Source: Bacillota bacterium
Lineage (GTDB): Bacteria; Bacillota; Bacilli; Alicyclobacillales; SLC66
Length of the DNA stretch: 10,556 bases
Assembly: GCA_021846145.1 (NCBI GenBank)
Contig: JAJZCJ010000097.1
Coordinates: 1-10,556 of the forward strand
Direction of reading: 5' to 3'
This document shows, in pieces, positions 1-6,868 of the stretch. A program made the position numbers and the translations under genes. Positions within the stretch are counted from its first letter, which is position 1. The number at the start of each line of letters is the position of its first letter. A model generated the notes under the pieces. It was given only the letters and a program-made list of their open reading frames with translations. It was not told the DNA's origin and searched no databases.

Positions 1-693
1 ATGGTGATGATGGTTTTCGTTCATGTAGTCAATCGCTTTCAAATAGGGTTGCGAATTGTTTCTGGAATTACCGGCCTTTTAATTCCTGCACTGTTAGTAA
101 CGGTATTTCCTATATCAGAAGGAGGCTTAATTAATCCGATAAACGGTGGGAATTGGGTGTTGGATTTTCGTGCACTGTTAGGTACATGGGGTGTCTACCA
201 ATTTGTGCTTTTAGGATTAACGAGTGAATTGTTTATTTCGGCAGTGTTTTTAACTGATTATTCACGTATGTCAGGGGATAATGACGCTTTTCAACAATAT
301 CGGAAAAATGCACTCTGGTTTGGGCCGATTACCATGCTAGTGGCTGCATTTGTTCCTTCCCACTTTGCACAACAATCATGGTGGTACATTGGATCCGGTT
401 TCTGGCTTGTTGCGGTGATGTACTTTTTATTTTCTGCTAAAAAAATACAATCTATGTGGCGTGTACGTTTTGCAACGATTGCAGTAGCACTCCAGTATCT
501 GTTTGCTATGTGGGCCTACGGTAAAGCACATTACCCGTACTTACTGTATCCTTTTCTAACTGTGCACAATAGCTTTACTGATCCTACAATGTTTAAAAAT
601 GTGATCCTTGTTCTGATCGTTGGTATTGCCATTCTAGCCCCTGGATTTATATGGTTCTGGCGATTATTTCTGAGCCGACGTGCCTTTGTGTAG
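1..693 (+). CDS. cydB: Cytochrome bd-type quinol oxidase subunit II (CydB), C-terminal part, cut by the left edge
   Basis: This is the last 230 residues of an integral membrane protein of the CydB family, which with CydA forms the bd-type terminal oxidase taking electrons from quinol to oxygen. About six hydrophobic segments are visible (roughly residues 19-38, 64-87, 104-123, 127-146, 155-175 and 201-224). CydB-like stretches include RIVSGITGLLIP near the start, HYPYLLYP at 177-184 and the closing PGFIWFWRLFL. CydB proteins are about 340 residues long, so roughly 100 N-terminal residues lie upstream. The ATG at base 1 is taken as an internal codon, not the start. The form resembles the cyanide-insensitive/YthB-type CydB of bacilli. 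cydA would be expected just upstream, outside the window. The gene converges on the sulfide:quinone oxidoreductase gene. Family call is firm; the subtype is inferred. Confidence 0.85.
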   Translation: MVMMVFVHVVNRFQIGLRIVSGITGLLIPALLVTVFPISEGGLINPINGGNWVLDFRALLGTWGVYQFVLLGLTSELFISAVFLTDYSRMSGDNDAFQQYRKNALWFGPITMLVAAFVPSHFAQQSWWYIGSGFWLVAVMYFLFSAKKIQSMWRVRFATIAVALQYLFAMWAYGKAHYPYLLYPFLTVHNSFTDPTMFKNVILVLIVGIAILAPGFIWFWRLFLSRRAFV

Positions 694-708
694 GCATTAT
701 TAACAAAC

Positions 709-752
709 AAGAACACTCTGCCGGACAATGGGTACTCTCACAGAGTGTTCTT
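709..752. terminator. Hairpin between convergent cydB and sqr
   Basis: Perfect 12-bp inverted repeat: AAGAACACTCTG at 709-720 and CAGAGTGTTCTT at 741-752, with a 20-nt loop. On the - strand the stem is followed by a T-rich run (TTGTTTGTTAATAAT), so it works better as a terminator for the sqr transcript. On the + strand no U-run follows the stem. It probably serves both convergent genes. Confidence 0.6.
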
Positions 753-770
753 GATGATAAGGCTTACATG

Positions 771-1976
771 TTAGATAGGTAAATTGGTGAATCCGTTTTT
801 CATCTTCCAAATGAAATATTTCTCAAATGCGATTTTACCCGCATGTACCCATGGACCATATTTTAATGAAACGTTGCGCCGTGGTGGGAAGATCGGATCC
901 ACGGAAATAAATACTCCGCTGTCGCCCATGTCAAGCATACAAAGCGCGTCCATGTTGTAAGGATCAAATTCTGAATTAGGGAATCCATTCAAATCTGCAA
1001 TAATATTTCTGGCGGCAGCTTTAGCCATATGTTCTGACATGTAAGCTGTCTTTGGCACGCCAGTAGGCACTGGAGTGGGGGATTTTGGTGCCATCGCCAC
1101 AATCACACCGGCTGAGAAAATGTTATGATAGTCAGGATGACGCATCTCTTTGTTAATCGGAACGAAACCGCGTGCATTTCCCACGCCAGGTGATTGGAGA
1201 ATAGCATCAATACCTTTGAAGGCAGGGATAATCATACTGAAATTAAAGGGTACATCAGTGCCATCGTCGAGGATGACATTGTTCGGTTCTACTTTCGCTA
1301 TGGCGTGATTCGGATAGGTGGCAATGCCGCGATCATCAAAGATTTTTTGAACCATTTTGCCGGATTCACCAACACCATCTAGTCCAAAATGGCCTAAATA
1401 TGGTTCGGAGGTTACCCAAGTAAGCGGCACCTTATCGCGAATTCCGTGTTTACGCAAGAAAGTGTCGACATTCAGCACAAATTCATAACCTGCACCAAAG
1501 CAACTACCACCCTGAGCTACACCAACTACAATCGGGCCAGGATTTTTCAAAAACTCTTCAAATTTGACTTGTGCCATTAAGGCATGTGGCAAACCGCAAA
1601 TTGATTGAGTGTAGCCAGTGTGAGGGCCAAGGCCTTCAATGGCATCGAAATCAAGGGATGGCCCTGTTCCAATCACCAAATAGTCATAATTAATTTGTTT
1701 ATCTTTGGTGTGAACGATATTGTGATCAGGTTCAATTTTTGTAATTGCCTCGTTGATAAATTCTATGCCTTGTTTAGCAAGGGTGGGTGCAAGTGGAAAG
1801 GAGACATCTTTCGCTGAACGTGAACCAAGCACAACCCATGGTAACGAAGGAATAAATACAAAATCCGGGTTATTGGAAATAAGAACGACATCATGTTCCT
1901 TTCCAAGACCTCTGCGCAGATCAAATGCTGCTGTCAGACCTGCAAACGACCCACCAACGACTACGACTTTTGCCAT
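771..1976 (-). CDS. sqr: Sulfide:quinone oxidoreductase (FAD-dependent)
   Basis: A 401-residue flavoprotein of the SQR/flavocytochrome c sulfide dehydrogenase family, which oxidises sulfide and reduces membrane quinone. The N-terminal dinucleotide fold is VVVGGSFAG (residues 5-13) and a second FAD-contacting stretch is YLVIGTGP (99-106). The three cysteines expected of a true SQR are present: C127 (SICGLPHA), C159 (GGSCFGAGYEF) and C346 (ALCMLDMGDSG). Their spacing is close to that of the Acidithiobacillus ferrooxidans type I enzyme. The PTGVPKTAYM stretch (304-313) fits the FAD/quinone end, and the C-terminal HAGKIAFEKYFIWKMK segment could be the amphipathic membrane-binding helix. There is no signal peptide, so it should sit on the inner face of the membrane. 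The start is fixed by a strong AAGGAGG site just upstream. It is convergent with cydB and divergent from the two-component operon. The SQR subtype is not certain. Confidence 0.87.
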   Translation of the reverse strand: MAKVVVVGGSFAGLTAAFDLRRGLGKEHDVVLISNNPDFVFIPSLPWVVLGSRSAKDVSFPLAPTLAKQGIEFINEAITKIEPDHNIVHTKDKQINYDYLVIGTGPSLDFDAIEGLGPHTGYTQSICGLPHALMAQVKFEEFLKNPGPIVVGVAQGGSCFGAGYEFVLNVDTFLRKHGIRDKVPLTWVTSEPYLGHFGLDGVGESGKMVQKIFDDRGIATYPNHAIAKVEPNNVILDDGTDVPFNFSMIIPAFKGIDAILQSPGVGNARGFVPINKEMRHPDYHNIFSAGVIVAMAPKSPTPVPTGVPKTAYMSEHMAKAAARNIIADLNGFPNSEFDPYNMDALCMLDMGDSGVFISVDPIFPPRRNVSLKYGPWVHAGKIAFEKYFIWKMKNGFTNLPI

Positions 1977-1992
1977 TAATTCAACCTCCTTT

Positions 1993-2077
1993 TCTAGTGA
2001 AATAGTACTATATAATTTAGTTAAATTCTATTAGTGAAAAACCCGTACAGATAATTCCTCTAGTAGAATAGGACTAT
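1993..2077. promoter_or_regulatory. Paired TAGT-N8-ACTA elements in the sqr / histidine-kinase divergent region
   Basis: Two 19-bp direct repeats, 1993-2011 (TCTAGTGAAATAGTACTAT) and 2059-2077 (TCTAGTAGAATAGGACTAT), agree at 16 of 19 positions and start 66 bp apart. Each contains TAGT and ACTA arms 8 bp apart. The core of the first, ATAGTACTAT, is a perfect 10-bp palindrome. The first copy overlaps a possible sqr -10 box on the - strand (TATAGT, read from 2012 to 2007), for which no good -35 is visible. The second then lies about 65 bp upstream of the inferred transcription start, a usual activator distance. An additional TAGTGAAA occurs at 2032-2039. The bound factor is unknown; the adjacent NarL-family regulator is one candidate. 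Confidence 0.45.
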
Positions 2078-2164
2078 TAATTTTAATTAATTAAACAAAA
2101 GTTTGCTTTATCTAGCAATATATTCGATGTCATTGTTAAAATAAGCAGTGAGGTGTGTATAAGC

Positions 2165-3385
2165 ATGCAAAATAATTCACGTATGTTATTTTTGATTGGG
2201 TTGACATGGATCTATTTATTAATCATAGGAGCTTTACTTCTTATTGATATATTTCATCCTGTATTTGTTACTCAATCAATCAGCCAAATGATTAAAATCG
2301 GTATTGGCTTATTGTTTGTTCTTATGTTTTTTGCACTTAGTGTGGTTTTTCACGAAATTCGAGTAGTGCATCGTACAGATAATGAACGTTTGCGTGAATT
2401 ATTTACCTTGCTTAGTGATGGTATTATTGTGATGAACCCACATCGTATCATTACTTATATTAATCCTGCTGCCGAACGATTAACTGGTTGGAATATTACG
2501 GATGTTATTCCTTACTGTTTGTTTTGTCAAAAACGTGAAATACACCTAGGAGGAGAGCGATGTTTGCTGGCTGATGAGCCCCATCGCAATTATTTTGAAT
2601 CCAAACTCCCGAGAAAAACGGGGGGAACCGTGGATGTTGGAATGAGTCGTTCGTTTTTATCTCCCAATCGCAAAACGAATGAAAGGGATATGGTAATTAC
2701 CATTCGCGATGTAAGCTTGGATAAGCAAGAGGAAGAGTTGCGGCTGAGTCGAAGGCTTACTCATCATACGTTAGAGGTACAAGAGGAAGAACGAAAGCGA
2801 TTGTCACAAGAGTTGCATGATGGAATTTCACAAACTCTATATGGCATCAGTCTTGGCATGGAACACCTTGTTAGACGGATGGAAAATCAAGAACTCGCAC
2901 AGCGTGTAGAACAATTGCAACAGCAGGTTTTCGCGTGTATTGAAGAAATTAGGTTACTTTCACGGTCACTATATCCGGCGGTATTATATGATATTGGGCT
3001 CCTATCTGCGTTGCGCTCGATGGCAGAGCGACTTAGCACACGCCGCATACATGTCATGTTTATGACGGATGTAGTTTCAGAAAACGTCATTCCTCCTTCT
3101 ATTTCTGTACATATTTATAGAATTGTTCAAGAAGCGGTTCACAATGCCATTCAGCATGGCGAAGCGACATCAGTGACCATTGCATTTTCAAGTGGCGCTA
3201 AAAATTTGGTGCTTCGTATTGAAGATAATGGTGTCGGATTTGAACTTAATGAACAAAACATTGGCGGCTATGGATTGAGAAACATGGAGGAGCGTTCACG
3301 TGCAATTGGTGGTATCTTTCATATAACAAGTTTACTTGGTCAGGGGACTACCATTGAAGTACATGTGCCTAAAAACCAATTTTGA
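2165..3385 (+). CDS. Membrane PAS sensor histidine kinase of the NarL-partner (HisKA_3) class
   Basis: Start taken at the ATG, since TGAGGTG at 2149-2155 lies 9 nt upstream; the GTG at 2153 falls inside that site. The 406-residue product has two membrane helices (about 7-29 and 43-63), a PAS domain (about 72-185) containing YINPAAERLTGW, then a HisKA_3 dimerisation domain with phospho-acceptor His218 (RKRLSQELHDGISQ). A HATPase_c domain follows, with the N box around N327 (QEAVHNAIQHG), DNGVGF (354-359) and GGYGLRNMEER (367-377). The PAS domain holds C118, C121 and C133 in the pattern C-x2-C-x11-C. This is the spacing of the first three [4Fe-4S] ligands of the oxygen sensor NreB; the fourth position here is A136. 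Unlike NreB it has membrane helices. The response regulator follows 12 bp later, so the two form a pair. The signal is unknown; redox or oxygen sensing is an inference from the cysteines and from the respiratory neighbours. Confidence 0.88.
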   Translation: MQNNSRMLFLIGLTWIYLLIIGALLLIDIFHPVFVTQSISQMIKIGIGLLFVLMFFALSVVFHEIRVVHRTDNERLRELFTLLSDGIIVMNPHRIITYINPAAERLTGWNITDVIPYCLFCQKREIHLGGERCLLADEPHRNYFESKLPRKTGGTVDVGMSRSFLSPNRKTNERDMVITIRDVSLDKQEEELRLSRRLTHHTLEVQEEERKRLSQELHDGISQTLYGISLGMEHLVRRMENQELAQRVEQLQQQVFACIEEIRLLSRSLYPAVLYDIGLLSALRSMAERLSTRRIHVMFMTDVVSENVIPPSISVHIYRIVQEAVHNAIQHGEATSVTIAFSSGAKNLVLRIEDNGVGFELNEQNIGGYGLRNMEERSRAIGGIFHITSLLGQGTTIEVHVPKNQF

Positions 3386-3397
3386 GGTGAAGTATCA

Positions 3398-4057
3398 TTG
3401 ACTTTACGAATCTTGCTGGTGGATGATCATGCATTGGTTCGACAAGGCGTTCGTCTCATACTTGAGGAAGAACCAGGGTTTGAAGTGATTGGTGAAGTGG
3501 ATTCTGGGGAGCGGGCTATTGCTATCGCAATGGTCGCCAAACCTGATGTGATCTTGATGGACGTGCATATGCCAGGTGGAATCAATGGAATGAAGGCTGC
3601 GAAAAAGATTCTCGAGGAGCTCCCGCACACGAGGATTCTTATGCTGACTATGTACGATGATGAACCTCATATTGAGCAGATGTTGCTTGTGGGTATCGCT
3701 GGTGTGCTATTCAAACATGATCCGAGCACGGAAATTATTCGGGCTATTTATTCAACAGAAAAAGAACAACCTTTTTTATCTGATCGTATTTCACTGGAAG
3801 CACGTATGCGTATCTTTGAACATTTGAGTCACCCAGATGAGGTGTTGACTCCACTATTGACGCCAAGGGAAACAGAAGTGCTAGGCCTGATTGCTTATGG
3901 ATACACGAATCGTGAAATAGCGCAGCGTTTGCATATCAGTGTTAAAACAGTGGAAGCACATCGTTCGCATATTGTGGAACGCATAGGAGCTGAATCAAAG
4001 GCAGATTTAATTCAGTATGCCTTGAATCATCGGTTGATCGCTTTTTTTGTAGATTAG
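3398..4057 (+). CDS. NarL/LuxR-family response regulator
   Basis: A 219-residue two-domain regulator. The receiver domain (about 1-120) has the acidic pair D9/D10, phospho-acceptor D55 (VILMDVHMPG), T84 and K106. The C-terminal LuxR-type helix-turn-helix (about 152-212) shows LTPRETEVLGLIAYGYTNREIAQ and the recognition-helix region ISVKTVEAHRSHI. Translation starts at a TTG, supported by GAGGTGA at 3384-3390, which overlaps the kinase stop codon and sits 7 nt before the start. It is the evident partner of the histidine kinase upstream. Targets cannot be read from the protein; the operon itself and the divergent sqr gene are reasonable candidates. Confidence 0.92.
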   Translation: MTLRILLVDDHALVRQGVRLILEEEPGFEVIGEVDSGERAIAIAMVAKPDVILMDVHMPGGINGMKAAKKILEELPHTRILMLTMYDDEPHIEQMLLVGIAGVLFKHDPSTEIIRAIYSTEKEQPFLSDRISLEARMRIFEHLSHPDEVLTPLLTPRETEVLGLIAYGYTNREIAQRLHISVKTVEAHRSHIVERIGAESKADLIQYALNHRLIAFFVD

Positions 4058-5302
4058 ATGGGCGATAATAATGTGGGTTTATTGCAGCCGTTTAAGGTTT
4101 CGAAAAACTTTACCGCGTTATGGGTCGGACAGTCGCTTGCCAGTGTTGGGGGAGCCATCATGAATGTGGTGGTACCCATGATTGCTTTATCCCTTCATGC
4201 CTCTACATTGACGCTTGGATTTATTATGACATTGATGATGTTGCCTCAAATCTTATTATTTCCATTTACAGGAATAATCGCCGACCGATTACCTCGTGTT
4301 GCTGTTATGATTATTACAGATATGATTCGTTTGTTGTTAGTCGTGGGTTTAATGTTTCTTGCGGCTTTTCATATGATGAAATTGTACGATTTGTATTGGT
4401 TTTCTGTCGTTTTTGGAGCGATGCAAGCATTATTTCTGCCTGCGTATGCAGCAGCGCGTGCTCAGGTGTTTACTGGATCTATTCGCAATGCGGCTAATTC
4501 ACTGACAATGGGAACACAGCAATTGGCATTTCTAATAGGACCTTCAATTGGCGGATTGCTTGTGGGTATATCTTCAGGCGCTGTGGCGCTTGGTGTGGAT
4601 GCCTTGGGATTTTTGATTTCTGTCTTCAGTTTATTTTTTGTACGCTTACCAAATACAATCAACTCTAGTAATGTGATAACAGACAAACATTTTGTAAGGA
4701 TATTTATTCGAGAATTATTGGGTGGATTCCGCGAGCTGCAAAAACATTCATGGCTTTGGATTACCATTCTTGTTTTTGCATTTATCAATATTTCGGATCA
4801 AGGAATTGTGGCGGTTCTTTTGCCTTGGTTGATAAAAGTGCATATGAGATTTTCGTCTTTTGATTATGGACTTGTCACTTCAGCTAGTGGATTAGGGGCT
4901 ATTATCATTTCGATCATTTTCGGTCATCGAAGTCGATGGAAAAAGAGAGGATTATTGAGTTACATAGGTATTACGATTGCGGGACTAACATTCGGAGTAT
5001 TGGCATTATCTAGTGGAATCATTCAATATGCCTTATGCATGGCGATTAGTGGCGCAGGATTTATGTTGTTTGGTCTGATTTGGGAGGGAAGTCTTCAGGA
5101 ACTGGTTCCCGTAGAGGCTTACGGAAGGGTAGCGAGCCTAGATATGTTTGGTTCCTACGGCTTGCTCCCATTTGGCTATCTGGTGACGGGGTGGCTTTCC
5201 CAGGCCATTGGTGGAATTGAAACGTTTGTTATAGAGGCAGTTTTTATTGTATTAGTGAGTTTGGCATCACTTTTGGTTCCGGCGATTCGTAATTTTGATT
5301 GA
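4058..5302 (+). CDS. MFS transporter, probable efflux permease (MFS_3-like)
   Basis: A 414-residue polytopic protein with about 12 hydrophobic segments and a central loop around 200-225. The conserved loop 2-3 motif of the major facilitator superfamily is present as GIIADRLPR (72-80). The N-terminal FTALWVGQSLASVGGAIMNVVVP and the internal GPSIGGLLVG are typical of the MFS_3 group, which includes macrolide-efflux and EntS-like exporters. The ATG directly follows the TAG of the response regulator with no gap, and no ribosome binding site precedes it. It is probably translated by coupling to the regulator, which places it firmly in the same operon. The substrate cannot be deduced. The gene is followed by the dif region and a terminator at 5489-5529. 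Confidence 0.85.
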   Translation: MGDNNVGLLQPFKVSKNFTALWVGQSLASVGGAIMNVVVPMIALSLHASTLTLGFIMTLMMLPQILLFPFTGIIADRLPRVAVMIITDMIRLLLVVGLMFLAAFHMMKLYDLYWFSVVFGAMQALFLPAYAAARAQVFTGSIRNAANSLTMGTQQLAFLIGPSIGGLLVGISSGAVALGVDALGFLISVFSLFFVRLPNTINSSNVITDKHFVRIFIRELLGGFRELQKHSWLWITILVFAFINISDQGIVAVLLPWLIKVHMRFSSFDYGLVTSASGLGAIIISIIFGHRSRWKKRGLLSYIGITIAGLTFGVLALSSGIIQYALCMAISGAGFMLFGLIWEGSLQELVPVEAYGRVASLDMFGSYGLLPFGYLVTGWLSQAIGGIETFVIEAVFIVLVSLASLLVPAIRNFD

Positions 5303-5346
5303 TAAAATAAAAAGATGAATAACAAACTAATTGCGATCAATTTATA

Positions 5347-5374
5347 ACGTCCGATAATATGCGTTATGTAAACT
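5347..5374 (+). other. dif: dif site for XerC/XerD chromosome dimer resolution
   Basis: A 28-bp sequence with the layout of a Firmicute dif site: XerC-side arm ACGTCCGATAA (5347-5357), 6-bp centre TATGCG (5358-5363) and XerD-side arm TTATGTAAACT (5364-5374). From memory of the B. subtilis and S. aureus dif sequences, the XerD arm is identical. The whole site agrees at 22 and 23 of 28 positions respectively, with differences in the XerC arm and the centre. The ATAA/TTAT dyad flanking the centre is kept. It lies in a non-coding gap between convergent operons, as expected near the replication terminus. An Xer-dependent attachment site of an integrated element would look the same, so uniqueness in the genome decides. 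Confidence 0.85.
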
Positions 5375-5383
5375 TTATTTTAA

Positions 5384-5467
5384 AAACAGGTATTGGAAAT
5401 GCTTGCCGCTACATTGCATGACATTGGTAAAGCGTTATTGCCTGCAGATATACTTAAGAATCATTGA
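5384..5467 (+). pseudogene. Remnant of an HD-GYP/HD-domain gene
   Basis: The frame 5384-5467 reads 27 codons plus a TGA stop and contains LHDIGKALLPADIL. This matches the metal-binding HD signature and following helix of HD-GYP cyclic-di-GMP phosphodiesterases, which typically read LLHDIGKIxIPDxIL. A TAA at 5381-5383 closes the frame upstream, and the reading stops just after the ILKN residues. Everything else of the domain, including the GYP part, is missing. The fragment has no ribosome binding site of its own. It starts 9 bp beyond the dif site, which suggests loss of the rest through recombination or deletion at dif. It is unlikely to make a working protein. Confidence 0.65.
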
Positions 5468-5488
5468 GTTGATTGATTAACCATGAGA

Positions 5489-5529
5489 AACCCCTCCGAA
5501 AAGAGGTATGACGTCTTTTTGGAGGGGTT
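5489..5529. terminator. Strong bidirectional hairpin terminator between the MFS gene and aceA
   Basis: A 16-bp stem pairs 5489-5504 with 5514-5529 (AACCCCTCC outside, AAAAGA/TCTTTT inside, one G-U pair at 5498/5520) around a 9-nt loop. There is no long U-run on either side; TTATATT follows on + and TTTCTC on -. It sits between the stop codons of two converging operons, so it most likely ends both transcripts. Confidence 0.75.
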
Positions 5530-5552
5530 ATATTCATGTGTAAATAGTGTAT

Positions 5553-6839
5553 TTATACGGTTTCAAACTGTTCTTCTTCGGTAGAACCACTTAGTGCGGT
5601 CGTGGAAGCATTTCCGGAAGAAACCACCAATGCCACGTCATCATAGTATCCTGCCCCCACCTCACGTTGATGGCGGGTTGCTGTGTAACCATCGGCTTCG
5701 CTTGCAAACTCACGTTGCTGAAATTCAGAATATGCAGCCATTCCACGTGTTTTGTAGTCATGAGCCAGTTCAAACATGCTGTGGTTTAATGTATGGAAGC
5801 CAGCAAGTGTAACGAACTGGAATTTGTAGCCCATTTCACCGATGGTATTTTGAAACTCAGCGATTGCCTGTTCATTTAATTTTTTCTTCCAATTAAAGGA
5901 CGGAGAGCAATTGTAGGCTAATAGTTTGCCAGGAAATTCTGCGTGAATAGCTGCCGCAAATTCCTTAGCTTCTTGCACATTGGGATCAGCAGTCTCAAAC
6001 CAAATTATATCTGCATAGGGTGCGAAAGCCAAACCACGGGCAATCGCTGCACCAATGCTATTATCGAAGCGATAAAATCCTTCTTCTGTTCTGTCACCTG
6101 AGATAAAGGGATGATCACGATCATCAATGTCACTCGTGATCAAGTTTGCACCAAGAGAATCTGTGCGCGCGATGAGTACGGTTGGTTCCCCCATGACATC
6201 TGCAGCAAGGCGGGCTGAGATCAAGTTGCGCACTGCTTGTGAAGTGGGAATCAACACTTTGCCACCCATGTGACCGCACTTTTTCTCTGAGGCCAGTTGA
6301 TCTTCAAAGTGGACTGCTGCGGCACCCGCTTCAATCATCGCTTTCATAATCTCAAACACATTTAGCGCACCGCCAAAACCTGCTTCTGCGTCCGCAATAA
6401 TTGGTGCAAAAAAATCTAATTCTTGCTTTCCTTCACGATAATTTATTTGATCAGCGCGTTGCAGTGCTTGATTAATTTTTTTCACCACTTGCGGCACGCT
6501 ATTCGCGGGGTACAAACTTTGGTCCGGGTACATTTGCCCTGCCACGTTTGCGTCCGCAGCCACTTGCCAACCGCTAACATAGATTGCCTGCAACCCTGCC
6601 TTGACTTGTTGCACGGCTTGATTTCCTGTGAGTGCACCTAGTGCCTTGATGTGATGTTCACTGTGCAGTTGTCGCCAGAAACGCTCGGCTCCACGTTTCG
6701 CTAGTGTGTTCTCGACACGGACAGATCCACGTAAGCGTAACACATCTTCTTCTGAATAGTTGCGGACGATTCCTTCGAAACGGTCAGAATTCCAGCTATT
6801 TGTCAATTCCTGTTTGGCGTTTTCATCAAATTTAATCAT
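5553..6839 (-). CDS. aceA: Isocitrate lyase
   Basis: Cleaves isocitrate to glyoxylate and succinate, the first step of the glyoxylate shunt, in the cytosol. The 428-residue product has the catalytic signature KKCGHMGGK with active-site C188 (186-194). It also has the Mg-binding ADAEAGFGG stretch (149-157), WQVAADAN (91-98), VLIARTDS (221-228) and the [10 protein letters not shown] substrate loop (310-319). Length matches bacterial AceA. I place the start at the ATG ending at 6839. GGGAGTGGAG immediately before it is a good ribosome binding site, whereas an ATG 15 bp further upstream (6854) has none and would contain that site within its own first codons. The gene follows aceB with a 29-nt gap and is surely co-transcribed with it. 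Confidence 0.96.
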   Translation of the reverse strand: MIKFDENAKQELTNSWNSDRFEGIVRNYSEEDVLRLRGSVRVENTLAKRGAERFWRQLHSEHHIKALGALTGNQAVQQVKAGLQAIYVSGWQVAADANVAGQMYPDQSLYPANSVPQVVKKINQALQRADQINYREGKQELDFFAPIIADAEAGFGGALNVFEIMKAMIEAGAAAVHFEDQLASEKKCGHMGGKVLIPTSQAVRNLISARLAADVMGEPTVLIARTDSLGANLITSDIDDRDHPFISGDRTEEGFYRFDNSIGAAIARGLAFAPYADIIWFETADPNVQEAKEFAAAIHAEFPGKLLAYNCSPSFNWKKKLNEQAIAEFQNTIGEMGYKFQFVTLAGFHTLNHSMFELAHDYKTRGMAAYSEFQQREFASEADGYTATRHQREVGAGYYDDVALVVSSGNASTTALSGSTEEEQFETV

Positions 6840-6868
6840 TTTCTCCACTCCCATAATTTGTATATTTA

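Noticed and set aside
1993..2011. Resemblance of TAGTGAAATA to a Rex or FNR half-site
   Set aside because: The second half of the dyad (ATAGTACTA) does not match TCACAA, so neither consensus is met.
2103..2118. Dyad TTGCT-N6-AGCAA upstream of the histidine kinase
   Set aside because: The arms are only 5 bp in an AT-rich region and there is no second copy, so chance is likely. No convincing promoter for the kinase operon was found here either.
5399..5467. Possible short functional protein from the ATG at 5399
   Set aside because: No ribosome binding site precedes it, and the residues are an internal slice of an HD domain, so a gene remnant is the simpler reading.
6840..6854. Five-residue N-terminal extension of isocitrate lyase from the upstream ATG
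   Set aside because: There is no ribosome binding site before it, and the good one lies inside this stretch, just ahead of the ATG at 6839.
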